NCBI GenBank assembly: GCA_963682025.1 | Contig: OY821517.1 | Location: forward strand, 301,014,844-301,078,843 | Origin: Cordilura impudica | Taxonomy: Eukaryota > Arthropoda > Insecta > Diptera > Scathophagidae | Direction: 5' to 3' | DNA: 64,000 nucleotides | Shown: one piece after another, positions 11,401-22,520 of the stretch | Layout: each line of letters begins with the position of its first letter | Numbering within the stretch: position 1 is the first letter of the stretch | Translations under genes and position numbers: made by a program | Notes under the pieces: model-generated | What the model was told of the DNA's origin: nothing | The model's input: the letters and a program-made list of their open reading frames with translations, nothing else | Databases searched by the model: none

Positions 11401-12729
11401 GAAAACATCAATTGAATTTCAGAAAACATAAGTAGAATTTCAGAAAACATCAATTGTATTTCAGAAAACATCAATTGTATTTCAGAAAACATCAATTGAA
11501 TTTCAGAAAACATAAATAGAATTTCAGAAAACATCAATATAATTTCAGAAAACGTCATTCGGGTTTCAGAAAACATCAATTGAATTTCAGAAAACATCAA
11601 TAGAATTTCAGAAAACATCAATTGTATTTCAGAAACCATCAATATAATTTCAGAAAACATCATTTGAATTTCAGAAAACATAAATAGAATTTCAGAAAAC
11701 ATCAATATAATTTCAGAAAACATCAATTGTATTTCAGAAACCATCAATATAATTTCAGAAAACATCATTTGAATTTCAGAACACATAAATAGCATTTCAG
11801 AAAACATCAGTATAATTTCAGAAAACATCATTCGAGTTTCAGAAAACATCAATTGAATTTCAGAAAACATCAATAGAATTTCAGAAAACATCAATTGTAT
11901 TTCAGAAAACATCATTTGAATTTCAGAAAACATAAATAGAATTTCAGAAAACATCAATAGAATTTCAGAAAACATCAATTGTATTTCAGAAAACATCAAT
12001 TGTATTTCAGAAAACATCAATTGAATTTCAGAAAACATAAATAGAATTTCAGAAAACATCAATATAATTTCAGAAAACATCATTCGAGTTTCAGAAAACA
12101 TCAATTGAATTTCAGAAAACATCAATTGAATTTCAGAAAACATCAATTGTATTTCATAAAACATAAATAGAATTTCAGAAAACATCAATATAATTTCAGA
12201 AAACATCATTCGAGTTTCAGAAAACATCAATTAAATTTCAGAAAACATCAATTGAATTTCAAAAAGCATTATTTGAATTGCTGAGAACATTAATTGTATT
12301 TCAGAAAACATCAATTGAATTTCAGAAAACATCAATTGAATTTCAGAAAACAGCATAATCGACTTATTTTTTATGCACTGGAAAGTATGATGTTGATGTT
12401 TTCTTTAATTATTAGATGTTTATACATCTCCCTTGTGATCGGACTCACATGATTTTTTATTATTGTGAATAAAGATAACAAACTCATTCACAAACACATT
12501 AACAAAGTTAATAAAACACACATAGTATATGTATAATTTTATGTATGTGTTGGTAGCAAATTTAAATGCAATTTACTCAAAATAAAGGAAAAAATTTAAA
12601 AATCTGTAAATCTTGTGAATAGCTTAATAGAAATACCTTTCTAATAATATACGTTCGGTCAAAACAGGGATAAAATGGTAGAACAAAAAATCGGTAACAA
12701 AAAACCGCCTAGCCTATTAATATTATAGA
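8464..12729 (-). mobile_element. Helitron family A copy 3, expanded by an internal minisatellite
   Basis: The two ends match the other family A copies: minus-strand start TCTATAATATTAATAGGC at 12729 and hairpin plus terminal AAG at 8464. Where other copies continue TTATGGTTTATT into ATTATTGTGAAT, this one is opened by about 3.9 kb (about 8560-12460). The insert begins with GATGTGTAAACATCT and has a near-inverted AGATGTTTATACATCT close to its other end (about 12413-12428); TTTATT is present on both sides. It therefore may be a second element inside the Helitron rather than expansion of the Helitron's own middle. Confidence 0.75.
8705..12352 (-). repeat. 21-bp minisatellite array, about 170 units
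   Basis: The monomer on the plus strand is ATTTCAGAAAACATCAATTG plus one base. Variants fall into a few classes at the last positions (CAATTG, AAATAG, CATTTG, CATTCG, CAATAT). Because 21 is a multiple of three, the minus strand stays open for 1,140 codons (8808-12230) as a heptad MFSEIQL with variants such as MFSETRM, MFSEILF and MVSEIQL. The frame ends simply where CAA becomes TAA in a unit. I annotate it as a repeat, not a gene. Confidence 0.95.
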
Positions 12730-13130
12730 TTCATTAAATTTAAGAAATTTTTCAAAGAATTTTTGTCAACATTTGCTGTATAGGAGAAGTTTCCAAAAAT
12801 AATTTAAAAGATACATTTTTGTTATGTAAGTGATACCAGTTCTCAGAAAATTTCATAAGTGATAACATTTTTCTTCATAAAATTTATGAACGCTATTAAA
12901 AATAAAAAAAACCTTCTTAATGTTATAGAAAAACTCATTAAATTGAAGTAATGTCTCACCACTCTTTATTAATTTAGTAAATTTATTACTGAATATTATG
13001 AAATCAATTTAATTAAAATTTTCATAAATATTACGACATTATGATGATGCCGACGATGACGACGACAGGTTTGCTGGTTGGCTAGCACTGAACGCGTTGT
13101 GTGTGCTTGTTCATGGCGAGATAGCTGGCA
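12730..13130. other. No recognised gene
   Basis: AT-rich sequence with a short GATGATGCCGACGATGACGA tract near 13040. Nothing coding recognised. Confidence 0.4.
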
Positions 13131-13139
13131 AAAAAAAAA

Positions 13140-16100
13140 CTAACCTGTTTAAAAAGTAAATAGTCAACAAAACTACCAGTTCTGAAAAAGCATGTTTTTA
13201 AGAAAGTACCTTTTGTTAAAAAATACCCATTCTTGTAAAATAACCTTTTGTTAAAAAGTGCCTTTTAAAAAAAAAAAAAATTAATATTTCTTAAACAAAT
13301 ACCTTCTTTTAAAAAGTACATTTTTCTTAAAAAAGTACCTTCCCTTAAAAAGTTGTAAATTAAAAAAGCACCCATTGTTAAAAAAAAGGTATCTTTTGTT
13401 GAAAAAAGTTCTGTTTGTTAATAAAGTAGCTTTTCTTAAAAAAGTCCGTTTTCTTCACAAAGTACCTTTTCATAAGAATGTGATTTTTAAAAAAATAAAT
13501 ATTCTTAGAAAGAAAAAGTACCATTACCTTAAAAAGTACCTTTTGTTAAAACAAATAAATTTTTAAAATTAGTACCTTTTGTTTAAACAATACGTTTTTT
13601 TAATAAATAAGTACCTCTTGCTAAAAAAAAGTACCTATTTGTAAAAAAGTAAATTTTCTAAAAAAAGTACCTATTCTTAAAAAAGTTCGTTATGGTGAAA
13701 AATACCCTTTGTAATTTGTGATTTTGTAAAAGAACCTTTTGTTAAAAACTGCTGTTTCTTTAAAAAAGTAATATTTCTTAAAAAAAGTTCCTTCACTTAA
13801 AAAGTACTTTTTTCTTAAAAAGTTGCAAATTAAAAAACCACCTATTGTTGAAAGAAAAGTATGTTTTGTTGAAAAAAGTTCTGTTTATTAATAAAGTAGG
13901 TTTTCTTAAACAAATTCTTCTTCTTCAGAAAGTACCTCGTCATAAGAATGTGACTTCCTTTGAAAAAAATTAATATTCTTAGAAAGAAAAAGTACCATTA
14001 CCTTGAAAAGTAACTTTTGTTAAAACAATTAAATTTTTTAAATTACTACCTTTTGTTTAAAAATTCCTTTTTTTTATTAAATAAGTACCTCTTGCTAAAA
14101 AAAAGTACCTTTTCTTAAAAAAAAGGTAATTTTCTAAAAAAAAGTATCTATTCTTAAAAAAGTTCGTTATGGTGAAAAATACCCTTTGTAACAAGTGATT
14201 TTAAAAAAAGTTAATTTTATTCAAAAGTACCATTTCTTAAGTACTTTACTTAAAAAGTACTTTCTCTTAAAAAGTCGCAAATTAAAGAAGCACGTATTGG
14301 TTAAAAGAAAAGTATATTTTGTTTAAAAAAGTTTTCTTTGTTGAAAAAGTACCTTCCCTTAAAAAAGTACCTTTTCTTCAGAAAGTACCTTTTCATAAGT
14401 ATGTTATTTCTTTTGAAAAAAATTAATATTCTTAGAAAGAAAAAGTACCATTTCTTTGAAAAGTACCTGTTATTAAAACAAATACATTTTTTTTAAGTTT
14501 TTTTTTTTTTAATTAGTATCTTTTGTTTAAAAAAAAATAAATTTTTTTTCTTAAATAAGTACCTTTTGTTAAAAAGTATTTTTTCTTTAAAAAAGCTAAT
14601 TTTCTAAAAAAAGTACCTATTCTTAAAAAAGTTCCTTATGGTGAAAAATACCCCTTTTAAAAGTAAAGTAAATTTTCTTCAAATGTACCAAGTATATTTT
14701 GTTTAAAAAAATTTTCTTTGTTAAACTAGTACCTTCCCTTAAAAAGTACTTTATCTGCAAAAATTGCCTTTTCATAGGAATGTGATTTCTTTTGAAGAAA
14801 TTAATCTGCTTAGAAAGTAAATTTTTAAAATTACCTTTTTTTAAAACACATACCTTTTTTAAATAAGTACCTTATGTTAAAAATAACATACCTTTTTTAT
14901 TAAATGAGTACCTTTTGTTCAAGAAGTACCTTTCCTTTTAAAAAGTAAATTTTTTTTAAAAAAATAATCTATTCTTGAATAAGTTCCTTATGTTAGAAAA
15001 ATACTTGTGTCAAAAAGTAAATTTCCTCCAAAGGTGTCATTTCGTAAAAAAATGCCTTTTCTTAAAATGTACCTTTTGTTAAAAAAGTATGTTTTGTAAA
15101 AAAAAGTTTAAAACAGTACCCTTTGTTAGAAAAAGAACATGTTGTTTGAAAAAAGTACGCTTTTTAAAAAAATCTTTCTTATTGAATAAATTTTCTTCAA
15201 AAGTACAATTTCTTAAAGAAGAACTTTTGCTACAAAAAGTACTTATTTTTAAAAAAGTAACTTTTTTTTAAAAAAGTCCATTTGCTAAAAATGTAAATTT
15301 TCTTAAAAAAATGTGACTTTTGCTTAAAAAGTTACTTTTGTTAAAAAAGCACCCTTCTTTTTCACTTCTTAAAATAGTACCTTTTATTCAAAAAGTACCT
15401 TCTCTTAAAGAGGAAGGTACCTTTTGTACCTTTTGTTAAAACAAATACCTTTTGTTAAATAATAGTACCTTTTGTTATATAAGTACCTGTTGTTAAAAAA
15501 ATAACTTTTCTTAAAAAAGTGAATTTTCTAAAAAAAAAAGCACCTGTTTGTAAAAAAGTAAAATATGTTCTAAAGTATCTTAAAGAAGTGCGTTTTCTTA
15601 AAAATTACCTTTCGTTAAAAAAAAAGTATATTTTGTTAAACAAAGTACCTTTTTCTTAACAAAGTACCTTTCCTTAAAAAGCTGCAAATTAAAAAAGAAA
15701 CTATTATTAAAAGAAAAGTAAATTTTGTTTAAAAAAGTTTTGTTTGTTAAAAAAGTACCTTCCCTTAAAAAAGTACTTTTTCTTCAGAAAGTACCTTTTC
15801 ATATGAATGTGATTTCTTTTGAAAAAATTAATATTCTTAGAAAGAAAATATACAATTTCTTTGAAAAGTACATTATGTTAAAACAAATACATTTTTTAAA
15901 TAAGTACCTTTTGTTCAAAAAAAAAATACCTTTTTTTTATTAAATAAGTACCTTTTGTGAAAAAGTACCTTTTCTTTAAAAAAGTAAACTTTCTAGAACA
16001 GTACCTATTCTTAAAAAAAGTTCATTATGGTGAAAAATGCCCTTTGCAGCAAGAGATTTTGTAAAAGAACCTTTTGTTAAAAAGTGCCTTTTCTTTAAAA

Positions 16101-17775
16101 AAAAAAGTAATATTTTTTAAAAAAGTTCCTTCCATTAAAAAGTACCTTTTTCTTAAAAAAGTGCTTTCCCTTAAAAAGTTGCAAATTAAAAAAGCACCTA
16201 TTGTTAAAAGAAAAGTATCTTTTGTTGAAAAAACTTCTGTTTGTTAATGAAGTAGTTTTCCTTAAAAAAGTACTTTTTCTTCAGAAAGTGCCTTTTCATA
16301 AGAACGTGATTCCTTTTGAAAAATTAATCTACTTTGAAGGTAAATTTTCATCAAAAGTACCATTTCCTTGAAAAGTCCCATTTGTTAAATAAAAACTTTT
16401 TTTTAAAAAAGTACATTTTCTTTACAAATGCAAATTTGTAAAATAAAAGTATCTATTCTTAAAAAAGTTCCATATGTTAAAAAAATATATGTGTAAAATA
16501 ATGCATTTTCTCCAAAGGAGTGCAGTTTCTTGCAATGTACCTTTTTTTTAAAATATCTTTTGTTAGAAAAAAAGTACCCTTTGTTAAAAAAACATTTATT
16601 TTGTTTAAAAAAGTACGCTTTAAAAAAAATTATTTTTAAATAAATTTTCTTCAAACGTACAATTTCTTAAAAAAGTACTTTTTCTTAAAAAAGTACATAT
16701 TCTCAAAAAAGTAACTTTCATTTAAATAAGTACATATGCTAAATAAAGTAAATTTTCTAAAAAAAAATGTGCCTTTTGTTTAAATTTCTGTTGTAAAAAA
16801 GCACCCTTTTTAAAAAAGTACTTTTTTAAAAAAAGAAAACTTTTTGCTTTTCTTAAAAAAGTAACTTCTCCTAAAAAGTCGTAAACTAAAAAAACACTTA
16901 TTTTTAAAAGAAGAGTGCCTTTCACTGAGAAAATTTCTGTTTGCCGAAAATGTAGCTTTTCTTAAAAAAGTACTTTTTCTTCAGAAAGTGCCTTTTGTTA
17001 AGACTGTGACCTCTTCAAAAAAAAAAAAAAAAGTAATCTGCTTAAAAAGTAAATTTTCATCAAAAGTACCATATCCTTGAAAAGTTCCTTTTGTTATAAC
17101 AAATACCTTTTGTTAAAAAGAATGCCTTTCGTTAAATAACCACCCTTTATTAAAAAAGTATGTATTCTATAAGAAAGTAAATTTTCCAATAAAAATTACA
17201 TGTTCTTAACAAGTTCCTTATGTTAAAAAAAAATACTTGGTAAAAAAGTAAATTTTCTTCTAAAGTATCATTCCTTTTCTTAAAAAGTACCTGTTGTTAA
17301 AAAAAAGTATGTTTTGTTAAGAAAAATGTACATTTTGTTAAAAAAAAATTTGCCCTTTTAAAAAAATAATTCGTAAAAAAGTAAATTTTTTCAGTGAATT
17401 AATGGTAATTCTTAAAAAAGTAAGTTTTCTTCAAAAACAATTGAAAAAAAGTGAATTTTCTAAAAAAAAGTAGATATTCTAAGAAAATAACTTTTCTTAA
17501 AAAGTACATTTTGTTAAAAAAAAATCACCCTTTTTAAAAAAGTACTTTTTAAAAAAAGCAAATTTCCCTAATTTCTTACAACAGTACATTTTCTTAACAA
17601 GTTCCTATTTTACCTTTTGTACGTTTGGTAAAAAAAAAGTCCCTTGTGTTAAAAAAAGTGAATTTTCTTAAAAAAAAAAGTTCCTTTTCCTAAAACAGTA
17701 CTTTTTCTTAAAAAAGTTGGTTTTCTTAAAAAGTAAATTTTCTTAAGAAAATATCTTTCCCTTAAAAAGTACTTC
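13140..17775. repeat. Degenerate 18-bp minisatellite array with higher-order structure
   Basis: Units of the type AAAAAAGTACCTTTTCTT are repeated with many substitutions and indels over 4.6 kb. Each unit is close to a dyad around GTAC. A longer block recurs, recognised by GCAAATTAAAAAAGCACC followed by a TTCAGAAAGTACCTTTTCATA segment with GAATGTGAT: it is seen near 13345, 13823, 14278, 15683, 16188 and 16876, so a roughly 450-500-bp higher-order repeat is present. Short open frames in it (lysine/phenylalanine-rich) are by-products. Confidence 0.92.
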
Positions 17776-18389
17776 GACCGGTATGATAAAATGTCATCAT
17801 ATTTGGTAGATATAAACATCAGCATAAAATCATAATGCCACTGTACCATAGAGTAAAACAAAAAAATAAAAACCCCGATCATAGTCTCCTATAAGCATTG
17901 TCTCCTATAATTAAAAGAAAAAATAAGAAAAAAAACTGACAATAATTTATTCGGCCATACACAAAATCCATTATTAAAAATAAATTGTACGGCATTTGCA
18001 TAAATTTGTAGGTAAGTGTAACATGTTATTAATTTAAAATTGTCGTAATGAACATATGCATTCAAGATATTTTTTATTTTATTATGCAAAAAATTTGTAT
18101 GAAAAATTTGTAATCAATGAGAAAAATACATATCGATTAAAATTCTTAAACACTAGTTTGTTATTGTCGTCATTCGTTTCTCTATATTCAATGGATGGCG
18201 GTATTTTAACGTTGTCATTTCAATTGTGGCACATTGAAATTTGAATGGTGTTAAAGACTATAACATATTTCTTTCTTCATGTGTATTTCCATGATATTTA
18301 GTAATTAAGCTATTATAAGCCACATGACGACAGCTATTGAATTTGAGACCTACCCCCGATATTGTAATATCACATATAGCCTGCTTAAA
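17776..18389. other. No recognised gene
   Basis: AT-rich; nothing recognisable between the minisatellite and a Helitron copy. Confidence 0.4.
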
Positions 18390-18878
18390 TCTATAATAAT
18401 AGTAATAATAGGCAAGGCAATTTCTTGTGACCGATGTAACTTTGTCAGTTTTACCCCGACTTTGACCAAACATACCTCATTTGAAAGGATTTTCTTTTTA
18501 GCTATCCACCAATTTATAAATTTTTACATTTTTAAATTTTTTTTGGAGTAAAATGCATTTAAAATTGCTAGTAACACTTACATAAAATTATACAATGTTA
18601 TGTGTGTGTTTATTAAATTTGCTAATGTGTTTGCAAAAGTTGTACTTAAAAAGCCTTGTGTTGAATTGAAAAATAATTTGGTTACATACACCAATAACGA
18701 AAATAACGACAATAACGCAATCGAATTTCATTATAATAATTGCACATCAGACGCCGTATGTTTAATTGTGAACTGGCTAAATTTAGCATATGACATAAAA
18801 CATTGAAAGAAATAAATTGAATGAAGAATAAAATTTCCTAGAATTTGCACTCGATTTTCAAGCGCTGGGCTCTGCTAT
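18390..18878 (+). mobile_element. Non-autonomous Helitron (family A), plus-strand copy
   Basis: Starts TCTATAATAATAGTAATAATA after an A, and ends with the CACTCGATTTTCAAGCG hairpin followed by CTAT and T. Internal blocks (GGTCAAAGTCGGGGTAAAA region) match the reverse complement of the other copies, but it is about 140 bp longer and more diverged. Open frames in it have no recognisable product. Confidence 0.72.
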
Positions 18879-19429
18879 TTTGTTATATTCCTAAATCTGC
18901 ATTCCCATTTTGATCATAATGCCCATGTAAGTTATCTAAAGTCTTACGACTATTGTATATTCAACTCAAATATATTTTATATTTTTTGTTTAGTAAAGAC
19001 TAGTAATCTCCAAAATTTTTTTGGGCCTACTTTCCTCATACTACAATCATTGAAATTCCATATGTGAAGTTTAAATTAAGTATTTGCTGTCAAATTATAT
19101 AATTTTTACTTATATTTGGTTCATACTTATCTTTCTCCATATCCAATAACTCAGTCCAGACCGACTTTCGTACTTATTTTATTTCAATATGGTTTATGAA
19201 TCTTTTGATGATGATGATTTGAAAGCAAAGTTTTTACGCAACAACTTTAAATTGACAGCTTTGGGAGTCCAGAAAAGTTTTTACTTTGAAAGCAATGCAA
19301 AAGCGATTCTTTTAGCAAGACAATCCCGAGTATCCTGCAGTACTGTGTTATCAAAATTAACTGAGTTTACTATCACTAGACAGGAATGCAGTAAAATACT
19401 CGTATAATCTTTCGCTTGCATATATTGGC
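18879..19429. other. Spacer with a 72-codon open frame
   Basis: Mostly AT-rich sequence. A plus-strand frame at 19189-19407 starts MVYESFDDDDLKAKFL and looks more protein-like than its surroundings, but I do not recognise it and it has no partner signals. Confidence 0.3.
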
Positions 19430-19496
19430 TTGACCATACAAAGTCGATCTAGACCGACGATACGATATCCTATACCATGTGTTTACGGAAAGGGTT

Positions 19497-20775
19497 ATGT
19501 TAGGTTGGAAGTGGCTGCGAAATCAAAGGAAAATCACACTTAGACTCTGGGGTGCATTGTGATACCACGGGACGAGTAGGTGTTCCCCTCAGTCCCCACC
19601 GTAGAACCAGTTTGAGCTCCTGATGAAGCCCCTGATATGTGAAATGTTCGCATTTGAGAGATCAGAGAGATCGTGAAGAAACGGCGATCCCAATGTTCGA
19701 ATTCTCGTTCTGGAGAGCGCCGGGCAATAGCAAAGGATGTGTTCTATGCTCTCCACCTCGTCCACATCCATGCAGCTACGACAGAAGTCATTTGACGAGA
19801 CCCTGAGGCGTTCAGCGTGTCTCCCTATGAGGCAGTGCCCAGTGATAACAGCAACTACTGTTGAAATCTCCCCACGGGGGAGTAATAGTAGCGCGCTAGT
19901 GCGCTTATGATTTAGAGCCGGCCAGATCTGTCTCGTGATCCTGCACGTTGATCCATTAGCCCATCTGTTGTCCGTTATGCCAGTGGTGCGAAGCCGAAGT
20001 TCCAGCTAGCACGATTCCAGGGGTGTACCAACACATTCCAAGTCCGCTGGAACCCGTAAGGTAGTGCCCTGTCTTGCCAGCTCATCAGCTTTACAGTTTC
20101 CCGGTATATTCCTGTGCCCTGGGACCCATATGAGTCTGATGTCGAACTGCTTGGCCATCTCATTTAAAGACGTGCGGCAGCTAAGGGTGGTCCTTGTTTT
20201 CAGGAACATTGATTCCAAGGATTTTACCGCGCCCTGACTATCAGAGTAGATGTTTACTGCAGTTGTAGACAGAATATTCCGACCCAACCGGTTAGTAACT
20301 TCCTTTATTGCCAGTCTCTCTGCCTGATAAACACTGCAGTGGTCTGGCAACCTGCGAGCCAGATTTAGTCCAAGCTCCTTTGAATAGACTCCGAAACCAA
20401 CTTGACCACACAATTTCGATCCGTCAGTATAGAAATTTATGGAACGCCTGCTACCTGGAATCCTCCCTGATCGGTATCAGAGTATTGTAGTGTCCTTCGA
20501 ATACACTCCACGGAGTAGTATAATCCACGTTCAATGGTAAGTTCCTGTTAGTCAGGATCACTCCATGGCCACAATTATGACCACGCCATTGTATTGTGCT
20601 TCTTAGTCGAATGGCCGATGAGGCCGCCGACTGCATTCCTAACATGTCCAACGGTATTAGGTGTAAGATGATGTTCAAGGCATCCGTAGGTGTAGAACGA
20701 AGGGCACCAGTGATACACATGGAAGCCATTCTCTGTACCCTTGCCAGAAGGTTGGTATTGGAGGCCTTCTCTTGA
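19497..20775 (-). mobile_element. 5'-truncated LOA/I-type LINE insertion
   Basis: A non-LTR retrotransposon fragment on the minus strand, bounded by a 12-bp direct repeat ACGGAAAGGGTT at 19485-19496 and 20776-20787. The 5' end is truncated within the reverse transcriptase, as usual for target-primed insertions. There is no long poly-A tail; the 3' end reads CCAACCTAACAT. Encoded parts are given separately. Confidence 0.85.
19589..20775 (-). pseudogene. LINE ORF2 C-terminus: RT thumb, RNase H, CCHC
   Basis: Three modules in order. The RT C-terminal region (20775 to about 20451) contains RMASMCITGALRSTPTDAL. A frameshift then leads to an RNase H domain (about 20440-20006) with all four acidic landmarks visible: FYTDGSK, AERLAIKE, IYSDSQGA and HRNIPGNCKADELA. 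Another shift leads to the C-terminal region with RHAERL, FCRSC...HILCYC zinc ligands and a final NWFYGGD (stop at 19589). An RNase H domain in a non-LTR element points to the LOA/I/R1 group; the exact clade needs a phylogeny. Confidence 0.87.
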
Positions 20776-21284
20776 ACGGAAAGGGTTTTAGGTCCAAAGA
20801 ATTGTATGTAGAAAATAAGCATAAACCAAATTTAAGTGGCATTGTTTTGCCTGCAGATATGAAAAACTTCATATCGGGTTCATATATATATATATGGGGA
20901 CTAGGCCGAAAAATGGACCGATCTTGACCATATTTGGTAATTAATTTTTTTTGTAAAAAACATACAAATCAAATATTTTTGTTTCTGAAATGTTTAAGTG
21001 AAGATCAGAAGGAGCTTTATATGAGGGCAATGTCTAAGACTTGCTCATAGACTTTGTTTTTGGACTACTAAGTAATGGGTGTAATAAACATACACATATT
21101 TATAATTAATAATTTGGATATTATAGCAGTTTAAGTCGATCTCAAAAAGGGTCATTTTATCGTTGAATGTGCTTGGATTTCCACTAACTTCTATAGCATT
21201 CATCCTATAACCGTTGAAATTTTATATACCAAATTATATCAAAATATATTAAAAATTGCGATCTACAGTTACAATGGTTACATA

Positions 21285-22427
21285 CGTCTGCGGAAAATTT
21301 CCCGAAAACAATTTCCAGAAAACAATTTCCCAAATACAATTGCCCGAAAACAATTGCCCGAAAAAACAATTCCCCGAAAAAACAATTCCCCGAAAACAAT
21401 TTCCCGAAATTTCAATTTCCCGAAAACAATTTCCCGAAAACAATTTCTCGAAATTACAATTTCCCGAAATTACAATTTCCCGAAAACAATTTCCCGAGAA
21501 CAATTTCCCGAAATTACAATTTCCCGAAATTACGGTTTCCCGAAAAAAATTTCCCGAAATTATAATTTCCCTATTTTTAGTTTACAACTTCCCATATATT
21601 TTTGATTTCGCCCATAAAAAAAACTTGCTGCATACGATTTCTTGAAAAAACAATTTCCCGAGTATACGACTTCTCGAAAAAACAATTCCCCCACCCCGCA
21701 CCGCGCCCTTCCTCTTCCACCCTCCCTCGTCATCCGGACCTATTTATTGGAGTGTCATACGCTTATTTTTTCATTGCGACATTGAACACTTCGGTATTCA
21801 GACTTCCCGACGGATAACGCTCACTCCATCACATCCTGCTCATGCAGTAGCTGCTACGGAATCGTTACCATATTGCATAGCGAAGTTTTTTAGTTATTTG
21901 GGTTGTAATACTCAGTTACTATGCCACTCGAATTCCTGGATAGCGAAAAAGGTAAACCGAGGTTGCTTTTGAATGGTTTCTTGTATCATGACGACGGACA
22001 GTCCGTCGATAGCGTTTATTGGCGTTGTATCCTTTATCGAGGAAAACATTGTACCGGTAGGGTCATAACAACGATACTATAAAAAAAGAGGCTCTTCACA
22101 ATCACAGTGCCGAAGCGGCTTTCGTTGCTAAAGAAAGATCTTGCCCGGACCACTACATCAAGTGGTCATGAGCTGATTGCTCGCGCTCCGGCCGGAATTT
22201 CTGATGGTATTGTTTCGGAAATGCCATCAACAAGCTCTTTGAAGAAATAGTAATTTCGGGAAATTGCAGTTTCGGGAAATTGTGTTCGGGAAATTGTATT
22301 TCGGGAAATTGTAATTAAGGGAAATTGTAATTTCGGGAAATTGTGTTCGGGAAATTGTAATTTCGGGAAATTGTGTTCGTGAAATTGTAATTTCGGGAAA
22401 TTGTTTTCGGGAAATTTTCCGCAAATC
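21285..22427. mobile_element. Foldback-like element with inverted short-repeat arms
   Basis: Both arms consist of tandem TTTCCCGAAAACAA and TTTCCCGAAATTACAA units, pointing inwards from each side: left arm 21285-21695, right arm about 22245-22427. The outer ends match (TGCGGAAAATTTCCCGAAAA in both). A perfect 9-bp duplication GGTTACATA flanks the element (21276-21284 and 22428-22436). Drosophila Foldback (FB) elements also have inverted arms made of short direct repeats and 9-bp duplications, and FB/NOF belongs to the MULE/Phantom lineage. The interior carries a FLYWCH exon fragment, which fits that lineage. The identification as FB-like is inference. Confidence 0.82.
21921..22248 (+). pseudogene. 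FLYWCH zinc finger fragment of a MULE-type gene
   Basis: From ATG 21921 the frame reads MPLEFLDSEKGKPRLLLNG, then FLYHDD and VYWRCILYRGKHCTGR, closing on a stop at 22080-22082. A run of A after it shifts the frame; the next frame gives EALHNHSAEAAFVAKERS, supplying the His pair of the FLYWCH motif. After a second shift comes IARAPAGISDGIVSEMPSTS then SLKK and a stop at the arm. FLYWCH domains bind zinc/DNA and are often joined to MULE transposases in insects. Only the 5' part is here; no catalytic domain remains. Confidence 0.78.
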
Positions 22428-22520
22428 GGTTACATAGTCACAGATGAACGGACGGACATTGCTTAATCGACGCAAGAAGTGATTCTAATGCCGTTTTCTT
22501 CTCTGACAAAAAACTTCGCA

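Larger units (their letters stand above)
19430..22520 (+). repeat. Mini-me-like repeat (family B) split by two insertions
   Basis: The left end (AAGTCGATCTAGACCGACGA, then CCTATACCATG) resumes at 20788 (GTAGAAAATAAGCATAAACC, then the TATGAAAAACTTCATATCGG block), and again at 22437 with a GACGGACGGACATT tract. A LINE fragment interrupts it at 19497-20775 and a Foldback-like element at 21285-22427. Joining the three pieces reproduces the order seen in uninterrupted copies at 4119-4790 and 37323-38110. Confidence 0.78.

Noticed and set aside
8808..12230. A 1,140-residue protein of MFSEIQL heptads
   Set aside because: It is the translation of a 21-bp tandem repeat. Open length follows from the period being a multiple of three, it starts and stops at random unit variants, and there is no sign of a promoter or unique sequence.
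8705..12352. CRISPR-like array
   Set aside because: Repeats are contiguous 21-mers without unique spacers, in a eukaryotic transposon context.
13375..16925. Several 60-83-codon Lys/Phe-rich open frames
   Set aside because: They are read-through of the AAAAAAGTACC minisatellite, which lacks stops in some frames.
18600..18806. 68-codon frame in the plus-strand Helitron copy
   Set aside because: The sequence is non-coding in the sibling copies, and the frame is not conserved.
21256..21817. Plus-strand frames rich in FPE/ISRKQ
   Set aside because: Translations of the TTTCCCGAAA tandem units of the Foldback-like arm.
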